In this document: positions 26,851 to 34,845 of the stretch, one piece after another | Position numbering within the stretch: position 1 is the first letter of the stretch | How the letters are laid out: each line of letters opens with the position of its first letter | NCBI GenBank assembly: GCA_050179115.1 | Contig: JBFXFL010000003.1 | Span: forward strand, 1-64,000 | DNA: 64,000 nt | DNA from: JAGPUQ01 sp050179115 | GTDB lineage: Bacteria > Pseudomonadota > Gammaproteobacteria > Pseudomonadales > Porticoccaceae | Direction of reading: 5' to 3' | Position numbers and translations under genes: made by a program | The notes under the pieces: model-generated | What the model saw: the letters and a program-made list of their open reading frames with translations, nothing else | Databases searched by the model: none | What the model was told of the DNA's origin: nothing

Positions 26851-28205
26851 CCGTCGATCCTGTTGCGAGACGCCGATGATAGCGCCTGCTGGATGACCTG
26901 CCGCGGGACGTGGCGAAGCGCGTCGGTCGCGCCGAGCAGGGCGAGGACTTCGCCGCCCCACACCTCAAGTGTAGGCGCAAACGGATTGGGCCAGGCGGAC
27001 TTTCCGTTCGCATGCGCGACGAAATCCACCATGAGCTGTTGTCCTTCGGCACGCGCCTTGTTGTCTGCCTCGGTGATCGTATTGCGGCCGTGGATGCGGT
27101 AATCGTATAGCGCGAAAGGCACCAGGACCGGTTCGCATTCGAGCGTGGCCCGCAGACAGAAATCCCAGTCGTGGTTGTAGCGGAGGTCACGAAAACCGCC
27201 CAGCGCTTCCCATAGTCGCTTGCGCAGCATCAGATTGCCGGTGGAGATCGCCGAGTTGGCGCGCAACAGCGCGAGTCCGAGCGACTGCGACATCAGCGCT
27301 GCGTCCTGAGTCGCGATCAACATGGCGGCTCGCGCATTGTTGGTGTGATCGAGCGCACGACCGAGTCGGTCGATCAGCGTGACTCGCGCGTAACCCCACT
27401 CGGCGTCTCGGTCAACCAGCGCAGCGAGCATGGTCGCGATGCGCTGCGGCGGCAGGCGATCGTCGGAATTGAGCAGCTGGATGTAGTCGCCGCGGGCGAG
27501 GGCGATGCCCTCGTTGAGCGTGGCCGCGGCTCCCCGATTTTCCCGCGCGATGAAGCGCGCGGGAAAAGGCGCATCGCGCAGCGCCTCGCGGCAGCAGTCA
27601 GCGGTGCCGTCGGTCGAGCCATCGTCGATCACGATGATTTCAAGGGGCGGCCTGGTCTGCGCAATCACCGAAGCGATGGCTTCGCCCGCAAACTCCGCAT
27701 GCATGTACGCCGGCATCACGACCGAAACGGTGGGCATTGCCCTGGCCGGCGATTGCGGCGAGGAAGACACGGGCGAGATCGGGCGAAAGCGCTGATAGGC
27801 GTCGACCTTGTTCCGCAACGACGGAGACCAAGGATCGATGCAGACCGATGCCAGCACCAACCCGAGGTTGGTCCAGAAGCCGGGAATATCCACTGCGGGC
27901 GTTGCCAGCATCGCGGCGAACGCTCGCGAGGCGTCGTCCATCAGGCCGAGCTGGTAGTAACAGGTCGCGCGCATGTGCGCGACATTCCAATCCTCGGGGT
28001 GTTCGTCGAGGATCGCGTCGTAGATGGTGATGGCCCGAGAGAACGCGCGGCGCTGTTGCAGTGCAAGCCCGGCATTGCGCACGCGCTCCTGGCGGGCCGA
28101 CGCCGGCTCGCCGCTGACCGAGCCGCAGCAATGCTTGTAGCGCAGGCCGCTGTTGCAGGCGCAGGGCGCGTTGCGCGACACGATCATCGGACTGCCGCCC
28201 GGCAT
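26847..28205 (-). CDS. SEC-C / TPR-like / family 2 glycosyltransferase
   Basis: 452 residues in three parts. Residues about 10-28 are a SEC-C zinc-binding motif (CxC, eight residues, CC) of the type found at the end of SecA and in small adaptor proteins. Residues about 40-120 are TPR-like helices (ALQQRRAFSRAITIYDAIL, HMRATCYYQLGLMDDASRAF). Residues about 150-390 are a GT-A transferase (SVVMPAYMHAEF, VIDDGSTDGTADC, QLLNSDDRLPP, NHDWDFCLRA). TPR-linked GT2 enzymes often glycosylate surface proteins or glycans; the SEC-C motif suggests docking to a protein target, which is inference. GGGGGA lies 6 nt before the start. Confidence 0.85.
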   Translation of the reverse strand: MPGGSPMIVSRNAPCACNSGLRYKHCCGSVSGEPASARQERVRNAGLALQQRRAFSRAITIYDAILDEHPEDWNVAHMRATCYYQLGLMDDASRAFAAMLATPAVDIPGFWTNLGLVLASVCIDPWSPSLRNKVDAYQRFRPISPVSSSPQSPARAMPTVSVVMPAYMHAEFAGEAIASVIAQTRPPLEIIVIDDGSTDGTADCCREALRDAPFPARFIARENRGAAATLNEGIALARGDYIQLLNSDDRLPPQRIATMLAALVDRDAEWGYARVTLIDRLGRALDHTNNARAAMLIATQDAALMSQSLGLALLRANSAISTGNLMLRKRLWEALGGFRDLRYNHDWDFCLRATLECEPVLVPFALYDYRIHGRNTITEADNKARAEGQQLMVDFVAHANGKSAWPNPFAPTLEVWGGEVLALLGATDALRHVPRQVIQQALSSASRNRIDG

Positions 28206-28461
28206 GGTAATCCCCCGGTGAAATGGTCGCGATCAGAACTGGAGTTTTCCACGGAAATGGGATTCTACGGTGAAAAGATCGCGGCTCACAGACAGCCAGA
28301 TCCTGGCGATCCTGAAAGATGGGGCGTGCGGGGTGACGTCGCCCCTTGGCCAGCTTTTCGGGGTCTCTTCTATTTGTGGAATAAATAAATTATTTCTTAT
28401 TCTTTTTTGAATCTATCGATGCTGCCTAGACTGTCGCCATTCGATTCAACGAGACGCCGAT

Positions 28462-29043
28462 ATGGGCAACGAAGCAATCCGTTATCTGATCCTGCCGGGC
28501 TGGCAGGGTTCGCCCGAGGAGCACTGGCAGAGCCATTGGCAGCGCAGCCTGCCGAACAGCGCGCGAGTGGAACAGACCGATTGGCTTGACCCTGAGCGAG
28601 ACGACTGGGTCGCTGAACTGAACAAGGCCGTGGCGGCCGATCCACGTCCCGTCATTCTTATTGCCCACAGCCTGGGTTGCGTCACCGTCGCGCATTGGGC
28701 AGGCCGGGCACCGGCGGAGTTGCTGCGCCGGGTGCGCGGTGCACTGCTGGTGGCACCGGCGGACGTCGAGCGATCCGACTGCCCCGCACCCTTGCAGAAC
28801 TTTGCGCCCATCCCGCTTGACCTGTTGCCCTTTCCCTGCCTGCTGGTGGGCTCCGACAACGATGCCGCCGTCAGCGCCGCGCGCACCTTGCAATTGGCCC
28901 GCGCCTGGGGCGGCGAGGCGGTGATTCTGAGTGGCGCCGGGCATATCAACCTGAAGTCCGGGCATCGCTACTGGAAGCGGGGCTTCGGCTACCTCTACCG
29001 CTTGCAGGGGCTTATCGAGCAGCAGGCGCGTCTGCGCGCCTGA
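28462..29043 (+). CDS. RBBP9/YdeN-family serine hydrolase
   Basis: 193 residues. The fold start YLILPGWQGSPEEHWQ, the nucleophile Ser in AHSLGCV, the Asp in VGSDNDAA and the His in GAGHIN are the elements of this small alpha/beta-hydrolase family. Substrates are mostly unknown. It sits behind an AT-rich 256-bp divergent region and is followed by a broken sigma-54 activator, its likely former regulator. Pairs of this kind are common in pseudomonads. Confidence 0.88.
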   Translation: MGNEAIRYLILPGWQGSPEEHWQSHWQRSLPNSARVEQTDWLDPERDDWVAELNKAVAADPRPVILIAHSLGCVTVAHWAGRAPAELLRRVRGALLVAPADVERSDCPAPLQNFAPIPLDLLPFPCLLVGSDNDAAVSAARTLQLARAWGGEAVILSGAGHINLKSGHRYWKRGFGYLYRLQGLIEQQARLRA

Positions 29044-29110
29044 GCTGCGCGGCCATAGCCAATCATCCGGCGCGCGGGCGGGCCATTTCCGGGGCGGGCT
29101 GCTGCACGCA

Positions 29111-29310
29111 ATGGCCTTTTCACCGAGTATCCCCGCACCGCAGACCTTCGCCGAGGCCGACAAGAGCCCGCTGAGCATTCGCGTCAAGGCGCTGGTGTTC
29201 GTCGATCCGCGCTCACGGCAGTTGCGTGAGCAGGCCGAGGCTCAGGCGGCGGGCGGGCAACCGCTGCTGATCCTGGGTGAAACCGGCATTGGAAAGGAGC
29301 TGCTGAGGAG
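29111..29310 (+). pseudogene. 5' fragment of a sigma-54-dependent activator
   Basis: The first 66 codons or so read like the entry to an AAA+ enhancer-binding protein: ALVFVDPRSRQLREQ, then LLILGETGIGKELL, the Walker A motif (usually GETGTGKE). After about 29310 the similarity stops and the frame runs on as meaningless sequence into tkt. The ATPase core, GAFTGA loop and Fis-type HTH are all missing, so this is a truncated relic. The frame joins tkt without a stop, but tkt has its own start at 29444. Confidence 0.75.
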
Positions 29311-29443
29311 GTTAGACCCACCGCCAGAACGAGCACCGTGCTTGCGGCACACCTCGTTGGCCGCCGAGCCCGGTTTCCTTTACGCCCCGAAGCCAGTGCG
29401 GGAGAATGGCGACCCTTCCCTTTGTCCCGCCCCGGAGCCCCTG

Positions 29444-31441
29444 ATGACCCAGCGCCGCGATCTCGCCAACGCCATCCGGGCGCTCAGCATGGATGCCGTG
29501 CAACAGGCCAACAGCGGCCATCCGGGCGCGCCCATGGGGATGGCGGATATCGCCGAGGTGGTGTGGAACCACCATCTGGTGCACAACCCGGCCAATCCGG
29601 GCTGGCCCAACCGCGACCGCTTCGTGCTCTCCAACGGTCACGGTTCCATGCTGCTCTATTCGCTGCTGCACCTGACCGGCTACGACCTGTCCCTGGACGA
29701 TCTGAAAAACTTCCGCCAACTGCACTCCAAGACTCCGGGCCACCCCGAGCACGGTGAGACGCCCGGCGTCGAGACCACCACCGGGCCACTGGGCCAGGGG
29801 CTCGCCAACGCGGTGGGCATGGCGCTGGCCGAAAAAGTGTTGGCGGCGCAGTTCAACCGGCCCGGGCACGCGGTGGTGGATCACCACACCTATGTGTTTC
29901 TCGGCGACGGCTGCCTGATGGAAGGCATCTCCCACGAGGCCTGCTCGCTGGCCGGCACGCTGGGGCTCGGCAAGCTGATGGCGTTCTACGATGACAACGG
30001 CATTTCCATCGACGGCGAGGTCGAGGGCTGGTTCACCGACGACACGCCGGGCCGTTTCGAGGCCTATGGCTGGCAGGTGATTGCGGATGTGGATGGCCAC
30101 GACGCCGAGGCCATCGAGGCCGCCATTGCGCGCGCGCGCCAGGACACCGCCAGGCCGACGTTGATCTGCTGCAAGACCATCATCGGCTTCGGCGCGCCCA
30201 CCAAGCAGGGCAAGGAAATCTGCCACGGTTCACCCCTGGGCGATGCCGAAATCGCCGCGACGCGCGCCGCCCTGGGCTGGACCGCACCGCCGTTCGAGAT
30301 TCCCGCGCCGATTCGTGCGCAGTGGGACGCCCGGCCCCGGGGCGCCGCCGCCGAAGCCGCCTGGAACCAGCGCTTCGTCGCCTATCGCACCGCTTATCCC
30401 GAACTGGCAGCGGAACTGGAACGGCGCTGGCGCGGGGAACTGCCGGCGGCCTTCGCGCCCGCTGCCGAGGCTTACATCCGCCTGTGTCAGGAGAAGGGCG
30501 AAAGTCCCGCCACCCGCAAGGCGTCGCAGAACTGCCTGGACGCCTATGGGCCCTTGCTGCCGGAACTGATCGGCGGCTCGGCGGATCTGGCGGGGTCCAA
30601 CAACACCATCTGGAAGGGCAGCAGGGTCATTACTGCGACCGCCGCGGACGGCAACTACATCCACTATGGCGTGCGCGAATTCGCCATGGCGGCGATCGGC
30701 AACGGCATTGCGCTGTACGGCGGTTTCATCCACTACAGCGCCACCTTCCTGGTGTTTATCGACTACTGCCGCAACGCACTGCGCATGGCGGCATTGATGA
30801 AGCAGGGCCATATCTTTGTGCTGACGCACGATTCCATCGGTCTCGGCGAGGACGGCCCTACCCACCAGCCGGTGGAACATCTGGCGAGCCTGCGCGCGAC
30901 GCCGAACGTGGACACCTGGCGCCCTTGCGACGCGGTGGAAACCGCCGTCGCCTGGCGCGCGGCCATCGTGCGACGGGACGGCCCCTCGGCCCTGATCCTG
31001 ACCCGCCAGAACCTGCCGCACCAGCCGCGCAGCGCGGACCAGGTCGATGCCATCGCCCGCGGCGGCTATGTGCTGCGCGACTGCGCGGGAACGCCGGAGC
31101 TGATCCTGATCGCTACCGGGTCCGAGGTGCAACTGGCGGTCGCGGCGGCAGCGCAACTGGAAGCCGCCGGACGCAAAGTGCGCCTGGTGTCGATGCCCTG
31201 CAGCGAGCGTTTCGACGCCCAGCCGGCCACGTATCGGGAAACCGTGCTGCCCCGCGCGGTGCGGGCGCGGCTCGCGGTGGAAGCGGCTCAGGGCGACGGC
31301 TGGTACAAATATGTGGGGCTCGACGGCGCCGTGATCGGCATGACCAGCTTCGGGGCCTCGGCGCCGGCGGATGCCCTGATGGCGCAGTTCGGCTTTACCG
31401 CCGCCAATGTCGTCGCCACCGCGGAGGCATTGCTCGGCTGA
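29444..31441 (+). CDS. tkt: Transketolase
   Basis: 665 residues, close to E. coli TktA (663). It transfers two-carbon units with thiamine diphosphate in the pentose-phosphate or Calvin cycle. The ThDP motif GDGCLMEGISHEA..DDNGISIDG, N-terminal SGHPGAPMGMA, the catalytic region FAMAAIGNGIALYGG and THDSIGLGEDGPTHQP are present. ATG 29444 gives the usual N-terminus MTQRRDLANAIRALSMD. Its stop overlaps the epd start by one base. First gene of tkt-epd-pgk-fba. Confidence 0.97.
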   Translation: MTQRRDLANAIRALSMDAVQQANSGHPGAPMGMADIAEVVWNHHLVHNPANPGWPNRDRFVLSNGHGSMLLYSLLHLTGYDLSLDDLKNFRQLHSKTPGHPEHGETPGVETTTGPLGQGLANAVGMALAEKVLAAQFNRPGHAVVDHHTYVFLGDGCLMEGISHEACSLAGTLGLGKLMAFYDDNGISIDGEVEGWFTDDTPGRFEAYGWQVIADVDGHDAEAIEAAIARARQDTARPTLICCKTIIGFGAPTKQGKEICHGSPLGDAEIAATRAALGWTAPPFEIPAPIRAQWDARPRGAAAEAAWNQRFVAYRTAYPELAAELERRWRGELPAAFAPAAEAYIRLCQEKGESPATRKASQNCLDAYGPLLPELIGGSADLAGSNNTIWKGSRVITATAADGNYIHYGVREFAMAAIGNGIALYGGFIHYSATFLVFIDYCRNALRMAALMKQGHIFVLTHDSIGLGEDGPTHQPVEHLASLRATPNVDTWRPCDAVETAVAWRAAIVRRDGPSALILTRQNLPHQPRSADQVDAIARGGYVLRDCAGTPELILIATGSEVQLAVAAAAQLEAAGRKVRLVSMPCSERFDAQPATYRETVLPRAVRARLAVEAAQGDGWYKYVGLDGAVIGMTSFGASAPADALMAQFGFTAANVVATAEALLG

Positions 31442-32460
31442 TGCCGCTGCGCCTTGCCATCAACGGCTACGGCCGCATCGGGCGCAGCGTATTGCGCGCC
31501 CTGGTGGAGCGGCAACTGCTGTCCGAGCTGCGCGTGGTGGCCATCAACGAGGTCGCCGATCTCGACACCATCCTTTATCTGACCCGCTACGATTCCACCC
31601 ACGGGCGCTTTCCGGCCGCGGTCACCGCCGGCAACGGCGAGTTGCGCATCGGCGACTGGCCGATTGCGGTGAGCCGCATCGAACAGCCTGCCGGCCTGCC
31701 CTGGGCCGCGCACGCCATCGACGTGGTGCTCGAATGTTCCGGCACCTTCGCCGACCGTGCCGGCGCCGAGCGGCATCTGGCGGCAGGCGCGCGGCGGGTG
31801 CTGTTTTCGCAGCCCGCGCTGCCGGAAATCGATGCCACGCTGGTGTATGGCGTCAATCACACACAGCTCGCGCGCGAACACCGCATCGTGTCAGCGGCCT
31901 CCTGCACCACCAACTGCGTGGTGCCGGTGATCCGCGTGCTGGATGACGCCCTGGGTATCGAGGCAGGGGTAATCACCACCATTCACTCGGCGATGAACGA
32001 TCAGCCGGTGCTGGACTCCTATCACCATACCGACCTGCGCAAGACCCGCGCGGCGATCCAGTCCATCATCCCGGTGGACACCGCGCTCGCCCGCGGTATC
32101 GACCGGGTGCTGCCGGATCTGGCGGGCCGCTTCGCGGCGCAGGCGATGCGGGTGCCGACCCAGAATGTGTCCGCCATCGATTTGTCGATTCAGGTGCAAC
32201 GGGATACCGACGAGGCCGAAGTGAACCGCATCCTGCACGCCGCCGCGCGCGACCGGCTGCCCGGCATCCTGGGCTACACCGAGGAACCGCTGGCGTCGTG
32301 CGATTTCAACCACGACCCCCACTCGGGCGTGGTGGATGCCAGCCAGACCCGGGTCGCGGGCGCGCGCCTGATCAAGGTGCTGGTGTGGTTCGACAACGAA
32401 TGGGGCTACGCCAACCGCATGCTGGATATTCTGCGGCACTGGCGGCCCCTGCTGCGGTGA
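31441..32460 (+). CDS. epd: Erythrose-4-phosphate dehydrogenase (GAPDH-like)
   Basis: 339 residues, as in E. coli Epd. The Rossmann start INGYGRIGRSVLRAL and the catalytic Cys in SAASCTTNC are shared with GAPDH. The stretch TTIHSAMNDQPVLDSYH, followed by RAAIQSIIPVDTALARGI, is the form found in erythrose-4-phosphate dehydrogenase; GAPDH normally has HAYT..Q and NIIPSSTGAA at these sites. It would make 4-phosphoerythronate for pyridoxal phosphate synthesis. The order tkt-epd-pgk-fba supports this. A GAPDH role cannot be excluded from sequence alone. Confidence 0.88.
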   Translation: MPLRLAINGYGRIGRSVLRALVERQLLSELRVVAINEVADLDTILYLTRYDSTHGRFPAAVTAGNGELRIGDWPIAVSRIEQPAGLPWAAHAIDVVLECSGTFADRAGAERHLAAGARRVLFSQPALPEIDATLVYGVNHTQLAREHRIVSAASCTTNCVVPVIRVLDDALGIEAGVITTIHSAMNDQPVLDSYHHTDLRKTRAAIQSIIPVDTALARGIDRVLPDLAGRFAAQAMRVPTQNVSAIDLSIQVQRDTDEAEVNRILHAAARDRLPGILGYTEEPLASCDFNHDPHSGVVDASQTRVAGARLIKVLVWFDNEWGYANRMLDILRHWRPLLR

Positions 32461-32530
32461 ACATGGCTGCGGTAAAAATGGCGGCGCCGAAAATGGCGCG
32501 TCGCGGATGGCTGCATTCATAGAGGAACCC

Positions 32531-33700
32531 ATGACCATACCCCTGATGAGCGATTTCGATCTGGCCGGCAAGCGCGTGCTGATCCGCGAGGATCTCAATG
32601 TGCCGATCAAGGATGGCCGCGTCACTTCGGACGCGCGCCTGCGCGCGGCACTGCCCACGCTCCAGCGCGCGCTGGCGGCGGGGGCCCGGGTGATCGTGAT
32701 GTCCCATTTGGGGCGGCCCAAGGAAGGCGAATTCGATGCGGAATTGTCGCTCGCGCCGGTCGCCGCCGCGCTGGGCGTCTTGCTGGGGCGCCCCGTGCCC
32801 CTGATCGCGGCCTGGCAGGCGGGCGTGGACGTCGCGCCCGGCGAGCTGGTGCTGCTGGAAAACGTGCGCTTCAACCCCGGGGAGAAAAAAGACGCCGATG
32901 CCCTGGCGCAAGCCTACGCCGGCCTGTGCGATCTGTTCGTGATGGATGCCTTCGGCACCGCCCACCGCGCCGAGGCCTCGACCACGGGTGTGGCGCGCCT
33001 CGCGCCCGCAGCCTGTGCCGGCCCGCTGCTGGCGCAAGAGCTCGATGCGCTGGGCCGGGCGCTGGCGCATCCCGAGCGGCCGCTGCTGGCCGTGGTCGGC
33101 GGATCCAAGGTTTCCACCAAGCTTGAAGTGCTGGAATCCCTGGTCGGCAAGGTCGATCAACTGATCGTCGGCGGCGGCATTGCCAATACCTTTCTCGCCG
33201 CGGCCGGCAAGCCGGTGGGCAAGTCCCTGTGCGAACCGGACCTGCTGGAAGTGGCGCGCGGCCTGATGGCGCGCTGCGACATTCCGCTGCCGGAAGACGT
33301 GGTGACGGCCAAGGCGTTCGCCGAAGACGCCGTCGCCGAGATCAAGGCGGCGGATCAGGTGGCGGACGACGATCTCATTCTCGATATCGGCCCACGCGCC
33401 GCGCAGGAATTCGTGCGCCGCATCGGCACCGCGCGCACCATCCTCTGGAACGGTCCGGTGGGGGTGTTCGAGTTCGCCCGGTTCCGCGCCGGCTCCGAGG
33501 CGGTGGCGCGGGCGATTGCCGCGAATCCGGGTTTTTCCATCGCCGGTGGCGGGGATACCCTCGCCGCCATCGACCTGTTCGGTATCGGCGCACAGATTTC
33601 CTATATTTCCACCGGCGGCGGGGCGTTTCTCGAATACGTCGAGGGCAAAACCCTGCCGGCGGTAGCCGCGCTGGCCGCGCGCGCCGCCACCCGGTCCTGA
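32531..33700 (+). CDS. pgk: Phosphoglycerate kinase
   Basis: 389 residues (E. coli 387). Converts 1,3-bisphosphoglycerate and ADP to 3-phosphoglycerate and ATP. LIREDLNVPI, the hinge VVGGSKVSTKLEVL, and the nucleotide loop near the end, SIAGGGDTLAAI, are diagnostic. ATG 32531 has GAGGAA 5 nt upstream; an in-frame ATG at 32507 has none. It lies 70 nt after epd and 33 nt before fba, in the same transcript. Confidence 0.97.
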   Translation: MTIPLMSDFDLAGKRVLIREDLNVPIKDGRVTSDARLRAALPTLQRALAAGARVIVMSHLGRPKEGEFDAELSLAPVAAALGVLLGRPVPLIAAWQAGVDVAPGELVLLENVRFNPGEKKDADALAQAYAGLCDLFVMDAFGTAHRAEASTTGVARLAPAACAGPLLAQELDALGRALAHPERPLLAVVGGSKVSTKLEVLESLVGKVDQLIVGGGIANTFLAAAGKPVGKSLCEPDLLEVARGLMARCDIPLPEDVVTAKAFAEDAVAEIKAADQVADDDLILDIGPRAAQEFVRRIGTARTILWNGPVGVFEFARFRAGSEAVARAIAANPGFSIAGGGDTLAAIDLFGIGAQISYISTGGGAFLEYVEGKTLPAVAALAARAATRS

Positions 33701-33733
33701 CCCCATTTCCCGTCCCGCAAGGAGGACAGCACC

Positions 33734-34798
33734 ATGGCCCTGATCAGTCTGCGCCAACTGCTCGATCACGCCGCCGAGCACAGCTACGGCGTGCCGGCAT
33801 TCAACGTCAACAACCTGGAACAGATGCGCGCCATCATGGAGGCAGCGGCAGAGACCGACAGCCCGGTGATCGTGCAGGCCTCCGCCGGGGCGCGCAAATA
33901 CGCCGGCGCGCCCTTTCTGCGCCACCTCATTCTGGCCGCCATCGAGGAATTCCCCCAGATTCCGGTGGTGATGCACCAGGATCACGGCACCAGCCCGGCG
34001 GTGTGCCAGCGCTCCATCCAGCTCGGTTTTTCCTCGGTGATGATGGACGGTTCGCTGAAGGAAGACGGCAAGACCCCGGCGGACTACGACTACAACGTCG
34101 CGACGACCCGCCGCGTGGTCGAGATGGCGCACGCCTGCGGTGTCTCGGTGGAAGGCGAACTGGGCTGTCTCGGCTCGCTGGAAACCGGCCAGGCCGGCGA
34201 GGAGGACGGTCTGGGCGCGGAAGGCAATCTCAGCCACGACCAGTTGCTGACCGATCCGGATGAAGCGGCGGATTTTGTCGCCGCCACCGAGGTGGATGCG
34301 CTCGCCATCGCCATCGGCACCTCCCACGGCGCCTACAAGTTCAGCCGCCCGCCCACCGGCGACATCCTCGCCATCGACCGCGTCAAGGCCATCCACGCCC
34401 GCATTCCCAACACGCACCTGGTAATGCACGGCTCGTCTTCGGTGCCCCAGGACTGGCTCGCGATCATCAACCAGTACGGCGGCAAGATTCCGGAAACCTA
34501 CGGCGTGCCTCTGGCGGAGATCGTCGAAGGCATCAAACACGGCGTGCGCAAGGTGAACATCGACACCGACCTGCGCCTCGCCTCCACCGGCGCCATCCGC
34601 CGCTGCCTGGGCGAAAACCCCGCCGAGTTCGATCCCCGCAAGTATTTGGCCGAGGCCACCCGCGCCATGAAGGCAATCTGTGTCGAGCGCTATCGGGCGT
34701 TTGGTTGCGCCGGGCAGGGCAGCCGCATCAAGCCGCTTGGCCTTGAGGCCATGACCCAGCGTTACGCCACCGGGGAACTGGCGCCGCGGGTGCAGTGA
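33734..34798 (+). CDS. fba: Class II fructose-bisphosphate aldolase (Calvin subtype)
   Basis: 354 residues. A zinc-dependent aldolase for fructose-1,6-bisphosphate (and sedoheptulose bisphosphate in some members). Zinc ligands lie in VVMHQDHG and LVMHGSSSVP; the FAFNVNN-type start appears as PAFNVNNLEQ; the phosphate region is VRKVNIDTDLR. Length and the TGELAPRVQ end fit the CbbA-like subtype. A full AGGAGG is placed 8 nt before ATG. A terminator follows the stop, closing the tkt-epd-pgk-fba operon. Confidence 0.96.
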   Translation: MALISLRQLLDHAAEHSYGVPAFNVNNLEQMRAIMEAAAETDSPVIVQASAGARKYAGAPFLRHLILAAIEEFPQIPVVMHQDHGTSPAVCQRSIQLGFSSVMMDGSLKEDGKTPADYDYNVATTRRVVEMAHACGVSVEGELGCLGSLETGQAGEEDGLGAEGNLSHDQLLTDPDEAADFVAATEVDALAIAIGTSHGAYKFSRPPTGDILAIDRVKAIHARIPNTHLVMHGSSSVPQDWLAIINQYGGKIPETYGVPLAEIVEGIKHGVRKVNIDTDLRLASTGAIRRCLGENPAEFDPRKYLAEATRAMKAICVERYRAFGCAGQGSRIKPLGLEAMTQRYATGELAPRVQ

Positions 34799-34804
34799 TC
34801 CTGT

Positions 34805-34838
34805 GCTGGCGCCGGTCGGCGCGGCGCCAGCAGCTTTT
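34805..34838 (+). terminator. Rho-independent terminator after fba
   Basis: A perfect 9-bp GC-rich stem (34805-34813 with 34823-34831), a 9-nt loop, and a CTTTT tract directly after the fba stop. Confidence 0.85.
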
Positions 34839-34845
34839 CAACAAG

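Noticed and set aside
28206..28461. Sigma-54 (-24/-12) promoter for the RBBP9-type hydrolase, expected from the neighbouring activator fragment
   Set aside because: The best TGGC-like site lacks the TTGC element at the right spacing; only a general AT-rich region is seen.
29111..31441. A single 776-residue fusion of a sigma-54 activator N-terminus to transketolase
   Set aside because: The middle segment has no resemblance to either family, and transketolase has a normal start at 29444; the open join is accidental in GC-rich DNA.
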